Origin: Paralithodes platypus
Taxonomy: Eukaryota > Arthropoda > Malacostraca > Decapoda > Lithodidae
Assembly: GCA_032716605.1 (NCBI GenBank)
Contig: CM064506.1
Coordinates: forward strand, 19,392,600 to 19,456,599
Direction: 5' to 3'
DNA: 64,000 nucleotides
How positions within the stretch are numbered: the stretch's first letter is position 1; each line of letters opens with the position of its first letter. The notes beneath the pieces were generated by a model. The model made no database searches. It saw nothing but the letters and a program-made list of their open reading frames with translations, and was not told where the DNA came from. The position numbers were made by a program, and so were the translations under genes. Below, piece by piece: positions 10,881 to 21,907 of this stretch.

Positions 10881-11083
10881 GGTACTGCTGGTCCTGTAGG
10901 GCACTCTGGCGGCCAATGTGGTAAGCTAGTCCACTCACCAACAACCCAGCGCCCACGGTAAACAAAGCGTTGTTGTTTACCCTCACGCCCAATCCCTGAG
11001 GTTCCCCCGTCACCCACACTGCCGCCCACACCACCACCCACACACCTACCACCGCCCGCGCTAACTGTGAGGCACTCCGCATC
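10826..11083 (-). CDS. Coding exon of a second minus-strand gene: small hydrophobic protein with Gln/Tyr/Pro-rich end
   Basis: 258 bp bounded by a good acceptor (CTCTATCTTCCCCACAG) and a perfect GTAAGT donor. One base after the acceptor comes ATG. From there it codes 85 residues: a basic N terminus (MRSASQLAR), a hydrophobic stretch AVVGVWVVVWAAVWVTG that could be a signal peptide or anchor, a second hydrophobic segment (ALFTVGAGLLVSGLAY), then HIGRQS and a Q/Y/P-rich end (QYYQPYPPQPPPPR). The frame would stop at TAG across the donor, so splicing would carry it on from phase 2. The ATG may be the start with an intron in the 5' UTR, or the frame may continue upstream. I found no other exon. 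Function not recognised. Confidence 0.65.
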
Positions 11084-11245
11084 CTGTGGGGAAGATAGAG
11101 CGCGATTATGCTTAAGGAGAGAATTATGACTGGATCTTCAATGCCAGGTGAGGTGGCTTAGTACTGATATTTGATTTAGGCTAGCCTAATTCATGTTTAT
11201 TTCTTAGATAAATGTAAATAACTATTACTGTAATTTGTAATTCTA

Positions 11246-11508
11246 TTAACCGGCCCTGCTGTACCGGCGACGTACTGTATGTATAATTTTATTCTAGCTA
11301 GCCTATATTTAGACGATGTGCAGTTTGAGAAGGAACCACCTAAACATGACTAGCCTAATTGAGAAGATAGTTTGTAGGACTAGCCTAATTGAGATATTTT
11401 GTAGCCTTTTAATGATTATAGGTCCTTCCAAAGCCGAATAAAATCATCTATTAGTTGCCAAAATATAAAGAAAAGGACGGCACCAGTAGCCTACTGTATG
11501 GGCTAGGC
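11246..11508. mobile_element. Family A MITE with internal duplication
   Basis: Begins TTAACCGGCCCTGCTGTACC. The centre has a duplicated GACTAGCCTAATTGAGA, making it longer than usual. Right end decayed near GTATGGGCTAGG. Two more half copies lie at 11,890-12,001 and 12,320-12,437. Confidence 0.7.
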
Positions 11509-11704
11509 TAATAAGAAACATATGTGATAGGCCTATAATGCTTAATCCAGTGACGCTGTTTCAATCTCTTCACCCCGACAATTAATGTGCCATCCGAGTC
11601 TCTACAGTTGTTATTTTTTAGTAGGCCTATGTCAGTTGTCACTCCTTATAGCAATATGGCTTTACATGTTCGCGTGTATTAGATGGTGAATACGGTCATA
11701 ACCT

Positions 11705-11707
11705 ATA

Positions 11708-11774
<67 letters not shown>
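11705..11774. repeat. (TA)n microsatellite
   Basis: About 33 TA repeats. Similar tracts at 3,010-3,045, 16,882-16,934, 21,949-21,974 and 54,557-54,609. Confidence 0.98.
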
Positions 11775-11777
<3 letters not shown>

Positions 11778-12240
11778 TTTTTTATGAAATGGATCTAAAT
11801 GTTCCCGAAACAGGAAATGAAGCAACGAAACCCCAGGACTGGATCAGACATGACAACAGACTCACGACTTCTGTCACTTTGTTTAAATACGATCTCAATA
11901 ATCACTGAATAGCACAGGAACTCCATAAACAGTATAATATCCATTAATTAGTTAGCCAGAATAAAAGGTTCAAAAGACGTCATCGTGCGGAAGGGGTTAA
12001 ATGTGGCTATGCTTGGCTATCTGAAACTAGGCTACAGTATAGTATTTTAGGTTTTAGTTGACGAGTAATTCGTGTGTTCGAAGGGTAGGCCTATAGCCTA
12101 AGTACGAATAATTGTTCATGTCCACTAAATTCTTGATAATTCTATATAGCATCTGTTGTCTATAATTATACAGTACCGGTATGTGTCGTCTTGTAAGTGA
12201 GATCATTTAAGTTCGGGTGACGTTTTAGTATTAATTTTGG

Positions 12241-12312
12241 TAAGATCCTGTGTAGCGGGGAGAATAATTGAGATATAAGTACAGGTCTCCCTGCTACACA
12301 GGATTATACCTT
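12241..12312. repeat. Short hairpin element
   Basis: TAAGATCCTGTGTAGCGGGG and its mate CCCTGCTACACAGGATTATA around an AT-rich loop. The inner edge ACAGGTCTCCCT resembles the P1 terminus. Confidence 0.6.
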
Positions 12313-12445
12313 ACTTTTTTTATTCAAGCTATAGGCCTATTTCGACCATAACATTTACCATGGGAAGGAGTTAATTGAAATAGTTTGTAATGTTTTCATT
12401 GCTATGAAAAGGACGTCACCTGTGTTGAAAGGATTAATATCTTGT

Positions 12446-12671
12446 TTAACCGATACAGTAGGCTACCGGTGACGTCAATTATATTTGATTTCAGCTACAT
12501 TTAGACGATTTTATGAAGCTTGGGAAGGATATATGGTAGCTAAAAGGATTACACGAGATAGTTTGTAGCCTTTTCATTGGCGGACGTCCTTCCTAAACTG
12601 AATAAGATCGTCTAATAGGCCTAGTTGCCTGAATATGATGAAAATTATGTCACCGGTACTGAATGGGTTAA
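12446..12671. mobile_element. Family A MITE, left member of an abutting pair
   Basis: TTAACCGATACAGTAGGCTA to GTCACCGGTACTGAATGGGT, ending in TTAA 12,668-12,671, which is also the start of the next element. Confidence 0.85.
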
Positions 12672-12767
12672 CCCTTTCAGTCCCAGAGGTAGAATGAATA
12701 TAAGCTAAAGAAAATCATTAGTGGTAACCAGAAGATAAAAATTATATCATCGTGCTGAAGGGGTTAA
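12668..12767. mobile_element. Shortened family A MITE, right member of the pair
   Basis: TTAACCCTTTCAGTCCCAGA to CATCGTGCTGAAGGGGTTAA, only 100 bp, central part deleted. Shares one TTAA with its neighbour. Confidence 0.8.
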
Positions 12768-13316
12768 ACATTATAGGCCTACTCTTCCCACAGCAGCCAT
12801 GTTGAGACATTAGTCTTTCAAGCAAATAATAACCCTGGGGCCAGGGGGCGTCTCTATTACTTATTTGACTAACGCATTTTGCGCATAGTACCGTACATGA
12901 TAATCATTGTCTGTTTTTCTATCAGCAAAATTTCTGAAACACTAATGGACGTTCATGTGGTAGGTCTACTGTACTAGAATATAAATAATTGATTTGTGAC
13001 CAGAACCATTCTTAATGGGGTCATCATCATAATTATTCGCCCGATTGCCTACAAAGGGTCACACCGGTCACTTGTTACAGGCAGCTTTGCCTTTTGTTCC
13101 CCTTTTACACATAGGATAACAAATACAGTATAGAAAAAAGCCAACCTGTAATATTCCTGCACCAACTCCTAACATTAGTGACATTACACTATCCGGGAAC
13201 CGCCCTCTGCGAATCCACTAACGTAAACGATGCAAACCCACTTCTCCACTAACTCATAATTACTCGTGGGAAATTACGAGCGCAATAATATGAGATTCAC
13301 TTAAAATATTGGGTAA

Positions 13317-13710
13317 TAACGTTTGGTATACATATGGCTACTATTGAATACTCTTGCATCACCTATACATAACGTTTGGTATACATGTGGCTACTACTGT
13401 ATAGCCTACTCTTGCATCATGATATACATAACGTTTGGTATACATGCTGCTACTATACTCTTGCATCACATATACATAGCGTTTGGTAGGCCTATACATA
13501 CATCACATATAGGTTTTCATAACGTTTGGTATACATGTGGCATCACATATACCGGTACATAACGTTTGGTATACATGCGGCACCACATATACAGTACATA
13601 ACGTTTGGTATACATGCGGCATCACATACCGGTACATAACGTTTGGTATACATATACAGTACATAACGTTTGGTATACATGCGGCATCACATATACATAA
13701 CGTTTGGGGT
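13317..13710. repeat. Minisatellite, about 10 units
   Basis: Unit CATAACGTTTGGTATACATG plus a variable CGGCATCACATATA spacer; units shrink from about 58 to 31 bp from left to right. Short ORFs here only reflect the repeat. Confidence 0.9.
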
Positions 13711-13742
13711 GGTCTTTTAATTGTTATGTTTTATATTTTTGT

Positions 13743-13840
13743 TTAGCTTGATGGAGGTCTAGCGAGGAAACTGAAAGAATACATAAATAAACAAATAGAT
13801 CGACCAGAAAATAACTACTACCCTCTTAATTCAGCTGGCG
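13743..13840 (+). mobile_element. Kolobok-like repeat, terminal fragment
   Basis: AGCTTGATGGAGGTCTAGCG through CTACTACCCTCTTAA, the right end of the family with its TTAA. Confidence 0.65.
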
Positions 13841-13914
13841 GGGTATGGAATCCCTTGGCATGCGATTTGTCGATACTTGAGGGGAAAATATGATGCTGCT
13901 GTCTCTGCGTTGTA

Positions 13915-14290
13915 TTAGCCCTTTGACTACCAGCGTCGTGTGATATATGTTATGCTAGCTATATTTAGGCGATATTAGGCAGTTTGGGAAGGATCTGTGG
14001 TAACTAAAAAGGTTGGTTGAGATTGTCTGAAGCCCTATTATTGCTAGAGGTCCTTCCTAAGCTGAATAACAAATCGTGTAATAGTTCAGAATATGAGGAG
14101 GACGTCCCTGGTACTGAATGAGATAACCCTTGCAAGATCCAATAGCGCATTTCTTTTCGGTTTTCTGGCTACTATTGGACGATTTTATGCAGATTGGAAA
14201 GGATCCGAGGTAATTATTGAGCTAGTCTTCACCCTTATCATTCACATAGATCCTTCCTAAGCTGTATAAAATCGTCTAATGATAGTTTCG
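13915..14290. mobile_element. Two abutting family A MITEs
   Basis: The first runs from CCCTTTGACTACCAGCGTCG to CTGGTACTGAATGAGATAA near 14,127. The second starts there (TAACCCTTGCAAGATCC) and is cut off near 14,290 before its right terminus, close to the Kolobok-like repeat. Confidence 0.75.
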
Positions 14291-14329
14291 CTACAATTTC
14301 TTCGTAATATCTGAGTAGCCTACTCATGA

Positions 14330-14343
14330 TGGGGACTTCGGGG

Positions 14344-14385
<42 letters not shown>

Positions 14386-14855
14386 CCCCAAAGATATTGA
14401 ACCCCCTTTTCCCTATTGTTTGACCCCATTAGTTTTGACATTTTAAGGCGTTCGCGTCGTTAGTTTTGACATTTTAAGTCCTTTCGCCCCATTTCTGTCA
14501 GTTTTAAGACCTTTCGTATCATTTAATCTATATTTTTATTAATTTCACCACAACACCAAACACCCCCAATGAAATTAATTAAAGTATATATGATCCACCG
14601 GGATTCGAACCCGGGTTATCACAGAGATTTGTGCCACCTTAACCATTACACCACCAGGACGGTTAAATTTAAGTGTCAAATTTTTCCTGCCGAGTAATAG
14701 CGAGCCTGTAATTTCGGCCTGAAGATTTTTCTTCCGGAAAATTTACCCTTTCTCTCGAGGGGGGGGGGGGGGGGGCCCCCCTTCCCCCCTTGGGGGCATT
14801 TTTGTAATCTTGATGGAGGTCTAGGGAGCAAACTAAAAGCCTCCCCATAAGTTAA
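14330..14855 (+). mobile_element. Kolobok-like repeat with poly(T) and a SINE inside
   Basis: A pure T run (14,348-14,385) lies near the start, followed by CCCCCTTTTCCCTATTG, GACCCCATTAGTTTTGACAT, the nested tRNA-derived SINE, then TTTTTCCTGCCGAG and TTGATGGAGGTCTAGGGAGC. A G-run and C-run (14,760-14,788) sit near its far side. Confidence 0.65.
14545..14663 (-). mobile_element. tRNA-derived SINE (minus) inside the Kolobok-like repeat
   Basis: The minus strand has a tRNA-like head with A box TGGTGTAATGGTTAAGG and B box GGGTTCGAATCCC, followed by the body AATTTCATTGGGGGTGTTTG. A second copy lies at 24,825-24,942. It is a SINE head, not a tRNA gene: the body is conserved and the arms pair poorly. 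Confidence 0.7.
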
Positions 14856-14972
14856 TTCAACGTTAGCTGGAAACCGACAAAGGACCTTGCATCATACGCA
14901 CGTAATTGTCTGCCACATCTAATAGCCCCATTGTGATGCAGGGATAGTGGGGGTACAAGCACGAGCGATAGA

Positions 14973-15236
14973 ACCGCGGCGGTCGAGTGGAGAACACGCT
15001 CACGTGTGAATCTGGTTGACATGGGTTCGATCCCAGCCCAGGCGGACATTTAGTGGGTGTGGTAGTACGTCCTAGTATGTTTCACATGCTCGCATCCAGT
15101 CGGGGAACTCCTCGACGACGTATACAGACTAATAACACATAACAAATCCACTCCAACACTCCTTCCCTCTCTAAAATAGGAAAAAGTAGAAAATAGCTAC
15201 GAGGTGCCGTTGTAAAGGCTTATCCCTCAATACCTT
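14973..15236 (+). mobile_element. Second type of tRNA-derived SINE with long body
   Basis: The head contains GGTCGAGTGGAGAACACGCT and B box GGGTTCGATCCCAGC. The body continues through CACTCCAACACTCCTTCCCT and GGCTTATCCCTCAATACCTT. The body recurs in reverse at 27,545-27,650. Confidence 0.65.
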
Positions 15237-15989
15237 CACCTGACCTAGTCTACACCTACCTCTATTTAAAGGGATGCTACCGTAGCATGTAGGCTACTGT
15301 ATAGACGCCTGCAGTGAACAGTGGCATATGTTGTATTAAACATGTCAACAAGAGTAACACGCCAAGGACATAATTATTTTAAAATATTTCCTGTAAAGGG
15401 AGATTTTTTGTTTATGTATTTATATATTTAATTTAGTTTCTTCCCTAGACCTTCACCAAGCTTTAGAAAATATCCCCATTACCCCCTAGCTAGATAAATT
15501 TGTGTATTTTTCGGTAGGAAAATGCTTCGGCCTAAGGACGATTCCTTCTAAACTGCAGGCTTGCCATCGCTCGCCCAAAAAACAAACAAAAAACAAACAA
15601 AAAACGACACCTTAATGACACAAAATGTCTTGAAATCGCCAAACTAATGGGGCGTAGTTTTAAAATGTCAAGACTAGTGGGGCTAAGGATGAGGGAGAAG
15701 GGAGTACAAAAACCCCTCCCCCCCTAAATCACATACCAAAGTTAGTGTCTGGAGTAGGCCTACATCAGTGTCTACTAAAAATAATAAAATAATTACGGGA
15801 TAGCTTATAACATTTAAAGAGTTTGAATTTTCGTGTGATTATACTAGGATTATTAGGTAATTATTTTTGTGTATGTGTATGAAGGATACAAAAGGCAGGA
15901 TGCTTGTAACGAGTGTCGCCCCGAAGCCAAAAGAGTTGGGCGTACTTGCAATACTAATTTGTTCCATACAGACCAAATCCCACAGTGAT

Positions 15990-16760
15990 TGTGGTTAGTG
16001 TTTATGTGACAATACCGATGACGTCACTGTTGTTTGTAATGGTTAATGTTTGTGTGACAGTACCGATGACGTAACTGTTTGTAATGTAATGGTTAGTGTT
16101 TGTGTGACAGTACCGATGACGTCACTGTTGTTTGTAATGTGATGATGGTTTGTGTGACAGTACCGATGACATCACTGTTGTTTGTAATGTGATGATGGTT
16201 TGTGTGACAGTACCGATGACGTCACTGTTGTTTGTAATGTGATGATGGTTTGTGTGACAGTACCGATGACATCACTTGTTTGTAATGTGATGATGGTTTG
16301 TGTGACTACCGATGACGTCACTGTTGTTTATAATGTAATGGTTAGTGTTTGTAGGACAGTACTGATGCCATCACTGTTGTTTGTAATGTGATGATGGTTT
16401 GTGTGACAGTACCGATGACGTCACTGTTGTTTGTAATGTAATGGTTAGTGTTTGTGTGACAGTACCGATGACGTCACTGTTGTTTGTAATGTTGTAATGG
16501 TTAGTGTTTGTAGGACAGTACCGATGACATCACTGTTGTTTGTAATGTGATGATGGTTTGTGTGACAGTACCGATGACGTCACTGTTGTTTGTAATGTAA
16601 TGGTTAGTGTTTGTGTGACTACCGATGACGTCACTGTTGTTTGTAATGTTTTAATGGTTAGTGTTTGTAGGACAGTACCGATGACATCACTGTTGTTTGT
16701 AATGTGATGATGGTTTGTGTGACAGTACCGATAACGTCATTGTTGTTTGTAATGTTGCTC
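15990..16760. repeat. CRE-like minisatellite, about 15 units of 50-58 bp
   Basis: Unit core CAGTACCGATGACGTCACTG then TTGTTTGTAATG. Eight units hold an exact TGACGTCA (16,019, 16,117, 16,217, 16,313, 16,416, 16,469, 16,575, 16,626); most others have TGACATCA or a one-base change. Spacer alternates between GATGATGGTTTGTGTGA and TAATGGTTAGTGTTTGT forms. Confidence 0.9.
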
Positions 16761-16876
16761 GTGTTGGTGTCTTGTACGAGTCACCGTAGGAGTGAGGGTC
16801 TTGGCTGATGAAATTTCGATGGTGTAAGGAGTTACCTCATACAGGTAATGTACACAACTTGTGGGGTACAGCAATC

Positions 16877-16929
<53 letters not shown>

Positions 16930-16937
<8 letters not shown>

Positions 16938-17235
16938 GTAAAACTTGCAGGAATAATGACATTATGGAACACCAAGCTTTCGTCTATTCTCTCAAGACAT
17001 CTTCAGGGTGATAGAAGAAAACAGCGGAAGATGGAGGCCTAAATACCCCTCCTATATCATCTGTGAGATACTAACTAGCATTTAAAACCAATAAGCATTT
17101 TTTATACTCAAAGATAGACAGGACCACATGTTACACTGCCCCTGAGCAGCATACTGTAGATTTCCAAGCTAGTGAGGAGGTATTACATTTTGGCGCAAGA
17201 AAGACAAGTAGAATGTATACTTAAAATTATATCGT
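16930..17235. repeat. Dispersed repeat edge
   Basis: TTATGGAACACCAAGCTTTC and CTCAAGACATCTTCAGGGTG resemble a widespread arthropod retroelement end (possibly Penelope-like, from memory of the motif). No reverse transcriptase here. Confidence 0.35.
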
Positions 17236-17905
17236 TAAGGGGGAGATAGTTGCTTTTTCTGGACCCCCTTCTCTCTCATGTTTACCCCTTTCTCCAATTT
17301 TGCAAGCAAGCGCAAGGCCGTGTCTCAATGTGTCTGACCGGGCCCTTAATCTCACCGACTGATGATCTGGCGTATTTTACTGCCAGGATGTTGATACTTT
17401 GGTAGAAGTGCTTGTTTACACTAGGGTTTTTATGGATCCCCTTCTCCCTCACGTTTAGCCCCATTAGTTTTGAGATTTTAAGATGTTCCGCCATTAGTTT
17501 GGCGAATGAATCACCTTTCGCCCCATTTAATTGTCAATTTTAAGACCTCGTGCCCTTTAAGTGTATTTTTTCCAGGCGAGCGATTGCGAGCATGTAATTT
17601 GAAGAAGAACCGGCCTTCGGGCCGAGAGATTTTTCTACCGAAAAATGTAAGAATTTATCTTGAAGGGTAGTCTAGGGAGAGTTTTTTTAAGCTTGATGGA
17701 GGTCTAGCGAGGAAGCTAAATAATATACGAATGAATATATTTTATAGACCAAAATTTAACCACTACCCTCCCTTAACCCGTCAAAGACTAGACTATGGTA
17801 TTTGAAACGTCCTGCCATGCGGAGGTATTTTGATTCATTCCCGACGAAAATTGTAATTTTACCATAAATATCGTTATTACTTATTCATATGCCCCTATTT
17901 TAAGT

Positions 17906-18351
17906 TTAACCCGTACAGCCCCAGTGACGCGCCTGGCGCGTCGGCGATGTATGTAACGCACAGCCCCAGAGACGCGCCTGGCGCGTCACCCTAATTGCGC
18001 CGACCGTAACCTCAGGTGTAGCCACTCAAGAGGGCTCAGATTTGTATGGGAACTGTGTACGTATCCCACGCAACCGTGCCGATGGTTGAAAACTCTCAAA
18101 CTCCACGTGCGTGCGTGTGAGCGCGCAATAACCTTGTTTTTTGGGGTAATTGCCTTCAATTTTTTACTCTTGTAAAATACGTTTTCGGGGGCTCTGTAGG
18201 ACCATTTTTTAAGCTTTTTGAGCGGTTTTTCGTGGTTTTTCCTTCATTCCTAACCCATTCGCTATTGTTTCTGGAATAAAAACATTTTTTGAAAACCGGC
18301 CGGGTTCTGGTGAACAAACATTACAAAACTAGCCGGGGCTGGACGGGTTAA
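17906..18351. mobile_element. TTAA-flanked MITE, family B, with paired GC-palindromes
   Basis: Ends are TTAACCCGTACAGCCCCAG and AGCCGGGGCTGGACGGGTTA(A). Near the left end GACGCGCCTGGCGCGTC occurs twice, 43 bp apart. The body has GGGCTCAGATTTGTATGGGA and GTATCCCACGCAACC. piggyBac-like by TTAA and CCC termini. Confidence 0.75.
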
Positions 18352-18769
18352 TATGAAGATATTAACATTTAGGAGCAATAAAACAAGTGGGAATAGTATT
18401 TGGGGGGTGAAAAAGACGTATTATTGTCGACCATTCATGAGGGGAGAGCCGCGGCAGCATATATCCTCTCCTATCGAGTTCTCAAGCGACACTGACAGCT
18501 CTAAGTAGAGGTCTATCTGTTGCAAGGATCTCTAGATGCCTCGCTTATGCTATAGAGACCGCGGGAAGAAAATTCGCGCCAAAAATTACCCTATAAAAGG
18601 GGGAATAAGAGGAAAAATATGTGATAATTGAGGAGGGGGGAAAAGGAGGGGAACTGGAGGGGGGGGGGGACACATGTAGGAATGGTAGCAAGTAATGGAA
18701 GAAAATTATCTCGCCTAATCACATATTGCTTTGATTTGAGTGCCACTGTTTTGTTTTTTTGTTTTTTTA

Positions 18770-18853
18770 GGCCTTGGATCTTTTGAGGACCTTCGCCTTC
18801 CACCACCAAAACCTCTTATGAGAACTCTTGCCATTCCTGGGTTAAGCCGGTGG
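18770..18853 (+). CDS. Possible terminal exon (weak)
   Basis: A very strong polypyrimidine tract and AG (TTTTTTTGTTTTTTTAG) is followed by a frame reading LGSFEDLRLPPPKPLMRTLA, then IPGLSRW and a TAA. The frame ends where a dispersed MITE begins. A plus-strand last exon is possible, but no partner exon was found and the acceptor-like tract may be chance. Confidence 0.25.
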
Positions 18854-19229
18854 TAAATTTCTACGGTATGTTACTGGCTTGATTACTCAATTATTACATA
18901 GATTTTGTAGAAAAATGTGTTGTTAATTAGGAAAACTTGGCATTAATACGATGCAGAGACGTAGCAGATTCATATTTTTCCATTAAGAATCGAGGAATAC
19001 TGGAATTCAATTTACCCTCAGCTGAAATTATGCCGACTATAGTAACACACTGTACATTATACATTGTGAACACGCCACCCAGAAAAAATATCAAATGCAT
19101 TTATATTATTCTTCATATCTGTTAATGTATGTATTTTGGGAGTGTACAGTATATTGGTTTGTTTTACCTTTGGGTGCTTGCAGTGTGTGTTTTCAATAGA
19201 TGCATGTGTTTGTGAATGTATACAACTGT

Positions 19230-19268
19230 GTTGTTGTTGTTGTTGTTGTTGTTGTTCCCCAAGCTCTG
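19230..19268 (-). mobile_element. Minimal tail fragment of the (AAC)n-tailed retroposon
   Basis: Eight TTG/GTT repeats followed by TTCCCCAAGCT, the extreme 3' end of the family in reverse. Only about 40 bp, so it may be a microsatellite with a matching edge. Confidence 0.5.
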
Positions 19269-19317
19269 TATTCGTTGTTATGTGTATTATGTATATTATG
19301 TGCATGATAAAAGTGTG

Positions 19318-19628
19318 TGTGTGTGTATTTACCTATTTGTAGTATACAGGAGTTGAACTTTTTAGGCTCGTATTGTCCCGCTTCCTGAGTTACAATTATC
19401 TAACTTTGCCTTAAAAATATGAATGTTTTGGCACACACCACTTCCTCTTCCAACTGATTCCATTTACTTATACTTCTGTAAGGGAAACTATACTTTCTCA
19501 CATCTCCTTTACATCTTCCTTTCATTAGCTTATATCTATGCCCCCTAGTTCTACCATTATCTTTCACAATATAACCCTTCTTGTCCACCTTTTCGAGTCC
19601 TCTCACACATTTGTACATCATAATCATA

Positions 19629-19640
<12 letters not shown>
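19318..19640 (-). pseudogene. LINE C-terminal fragment, minus strand
   Basis: The minus strand reads MYKCVRGLEKVDKKGYIVKD, NGRTRGHRYKLMKGRC and DVRKYSFPYRSISKWNQLEE, a familiar non-LTR ORF2 C-terminal signature in arthropods. A frameshift breaks the last residues. The 3' end runs into TACAAATAGGTAAATACACA, a CA-type tail. A long (TG)n tract directly abuts its 5' side. Confidence 0.8.

Positions 19641-19724
<84 letters not shown>
19630..19724. repeat. (GT)n microsatellite, about 95 bp
   Basis: Uninterrupted GT repeats next to the 5' edge of the minus-strand LINE fragment. Confidence 0.98.
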
Positions 19725-19727
<3 letters not shown>

Positions 19728-20173
19728 TTATTGGTACAAATCTCTGGATATTTGTAGGTTTACAGGTACATGAGGTTTGGGGCGACAATTAATCGGTACA
19801 CACCTCTTTAAAATACGTTGAAATGGAGTGTTTTCGGTTAGGTTAGGTAAGTTAGGTTAGGTTAGTGTAATTTAGGTTTAAAAATCGAAAAATGTACTCG
19901 TAAGCATGCACCAAATTGATATGTACCGATAAACGCCAACCGCTTGGGGGGGGGGGGTTTAGCCATTCAAATTATCTGCAGCTAAACACAATTCTCCAAG
20001 ACACTTTAGTCCTTGAAGAGTGTTGTGAGATCAGTTACCATGGAAAGTGAGGCTGAAGGTGAAGTGGATGCCATCATCATCATCACAATACAGTCCTGTC
20101 ATTACAAACACACTATAGCCTAGCCAACTAATTGTGATAGGCCAACCCTCGCCATGTTGTGTTGTTTAGCGTT

Positions 20174-20625
20174 CTTAAGGGGAGATGGGTCGGTTTTCTG
20201 GCCCCCCTTCTTCCTCATGTTTAGCCCCATTAACCCCTTCTATACCGGCGACGTTTGTTTCTTTTAGCTATATTTAGACGATTTTGTGTAGATTAAGAAG
20301 AATCTGTGGCAGTCAAAAGGGTAAATTAGGATAGTTTGAAGCCTGTCATTTGCTGGAGGCCCTTCTCAAACGGAATAAAATCGTCTATTCATAGCCAATA
20401 TAAAACGAAAAGGACTGAATTGGTACTAAACGGGTTAATGTCGAGCTTTTAAGATGTTCGCCCCCATTAGTTTGACGACTTTAAGACGTATTACCCCATT
20501 TCTTTGTAAATATTAACGCCTTTTGTGCCATTTAGGTGTCGATTTTTTGTTGGCGAGCGATTGGCGAGCCTGAAATTTAGGAGGAACCAGCTTTACCAAA
20601 AAATGTATAAATCTCCCGTGGTCCC
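20174..20625 (+). mobile_element. Kolobok-like repeat hosting a family A MITE
   Basis: TTAAGGGGAGATGGGTCGGT, then the nested MITE, then AAGATGTTCGCCCCCATTAG and GCCTGAAATTTAGGAGGAAC. Right end missing. Other copies: 15,395-15,730 (reverse), 17,237-17,775 (first 50 bp duplicated), 24,340-24,690 and 26,801-27,107 (reverse, TTAAGGAGTGGTTATT at one end and its reverse complement at the other). Confidence 0.65.
20230..20438. mobile_element. Family A MITE nested in a Kolobok-like repeat
   Basis: TTAACCCCTTCTATACCGGC to GGTACTAAACGGGTTAA. The host reads GTTTAGCCCCA before and TGTCGAGCTTTTAAGATG after, continuous with other copies of that repeat, so the insertion is exact at TTAA. Confidence 0.85.
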
Positions 20626-20635
20626 ATTATAATCT

Positions 20636-20743
20636 CCCTTTATCTCTACTATTTCTTGTTTTTGTCCTGTTTATCTCTCCTCTCCAATTTTCCTCTTTCA
20701 ATCTCCCCTTCTTTATATTTCCTCTTCTTTCCTCCTTTGCCTC

Positions 20744-20790
<47 letters not shown>

Positions 20791-21030
20791 CCACTTCATA
20801 ATCTATTTGTCAGTCTAATTTCTTTTAATTTCCTCTACCTCTTTTTTTTCTTTTCTTCACTTGATTCGTCTTATTTTTATTTGTATTTGTTCGTATTCAT
20901 ATTTTTCTTTTAAATTTTTCCCTTCTTTTTCACCTCTTCTCCTTCGTCTTCGTCTTATTTTTCCTTTCTTTTCTTTGTCTTTGTTTTTTTCGTTTCTTTT
21001 TCTTCTTCTATTTCTTTTTCTACCGAACAG
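20636..21030. repeat. Pyrimidine-rich tract, about 395 bp
   Basis: Mostly C/T on the plus strand with a pure (CT)n core at 20,747-20,784. No gene. Confidence 0.85.
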
Positions 21031-21113
21031 CAATATAGGAGGACCAACTCCATCTCCACAACCAACAAGGATACTATATAAACAAATCCCCCTGCCCCCC
21101 TTGCCGGTGTTTA

Positions 21114-21545
21114 TAACCCTTTCTGTACCAGCGACGTCTTTTATATTTTACTCTAGCTATATTTAGACGATGTTGTGCAGTTGAAGAAGGATCTGTGATA
21201 TTAAAAGGGGTTAAATTACATAGTTCGAAGCCTGTTAATTGACCACTTGCGAGTTCAGGCTATGAGGAAGTTGGAGCCATGAACATCGATATTAAACAGA
21301 AATGCAATAATAATTACGTTTCTGATGGATAAATGTTATGTTGAATTTGGTTTTATATATGTATTAATGTACTACGACCGTATTTTAGCTGCACATTCTG
21401 TTAAATATCGTTGTCTACAGCTCCAACTTCCTTATAGAACGAAAGTCGCAAGTCGGCAATTGCTGGATGCTCTTTTTAAACTGAATACAATGGTCTAATA
21501 GTAGCCAGAACAAAGCTAAAAGGACGGCACTGGTATTGAACGGGA
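21114..21545. mobile_element. Family A MITE with a nested 220-bp MITE
   Basis: The host arms are ACCCTTTCTGTACCAGCGAC and GGCACTGGTATTGAACGGG. Between CCTGTTAA and TTGCTGGATG lies an element with ends ACCACTTGCGAGTT and its reverse complement (21,239-21,457). The same element stands alone at 49,611-49,838. Confidence 0.8.
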
Positions 21546-21599
21546 CAATAGCTTCTTAATGTTTTGTAGCCTTGTAACGTGTTCTGAAGGTGTTCGTCT

Positions 21600-21630
<31 letters not shown>

Positions 21631-21660
21631 ACCCCCCCCCCCGCCCCCCCCCCCCCCTCC
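21600..21660. repeat. Poly(C) tract
   Basis: About 58 of 61 bases are C, broken by single A, G and T. The opposite strand is a G run able to form G-quadruplexes. Confidence 0.95.
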
Positions 21661-21691
21661 ATCACCAGTTCACCACCACCAGTAGCGGATG

Positions 21692-21907
21692 TTAACACCT
21701 TTGAGGATCATGACACGTATTGAAAGTTTATTCTGGCTATCATTAGACTAGTGTATACAGCTTAGGAAAGATCTGTGAGGATTATAAAGGTAAAGACTAT
21801 CACAATTAACCCTATGACTTCCATATACCCTTTCCTAATCTGAATTAGATCGTCTACTGACAGCCAGAATATAATATCAAAACACGTAATTATCCCCAAG
21901 GGGTTAA
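21692..21907. mobile_element. Family A MITE, diverged complete copy
   Basis: TTAACACCTTTGAGGATCAT to ATTATCCCCAAGGGGTTAA; the CAGTACCGG part of the terminus is replaced. Confidence 0.75.

Noticed and set aside
15990..16760. Possible CRISPR-like array
   Set aside because: Spacers are themselves near-identical; it is a eukaryotic minisatellite without cas genes.
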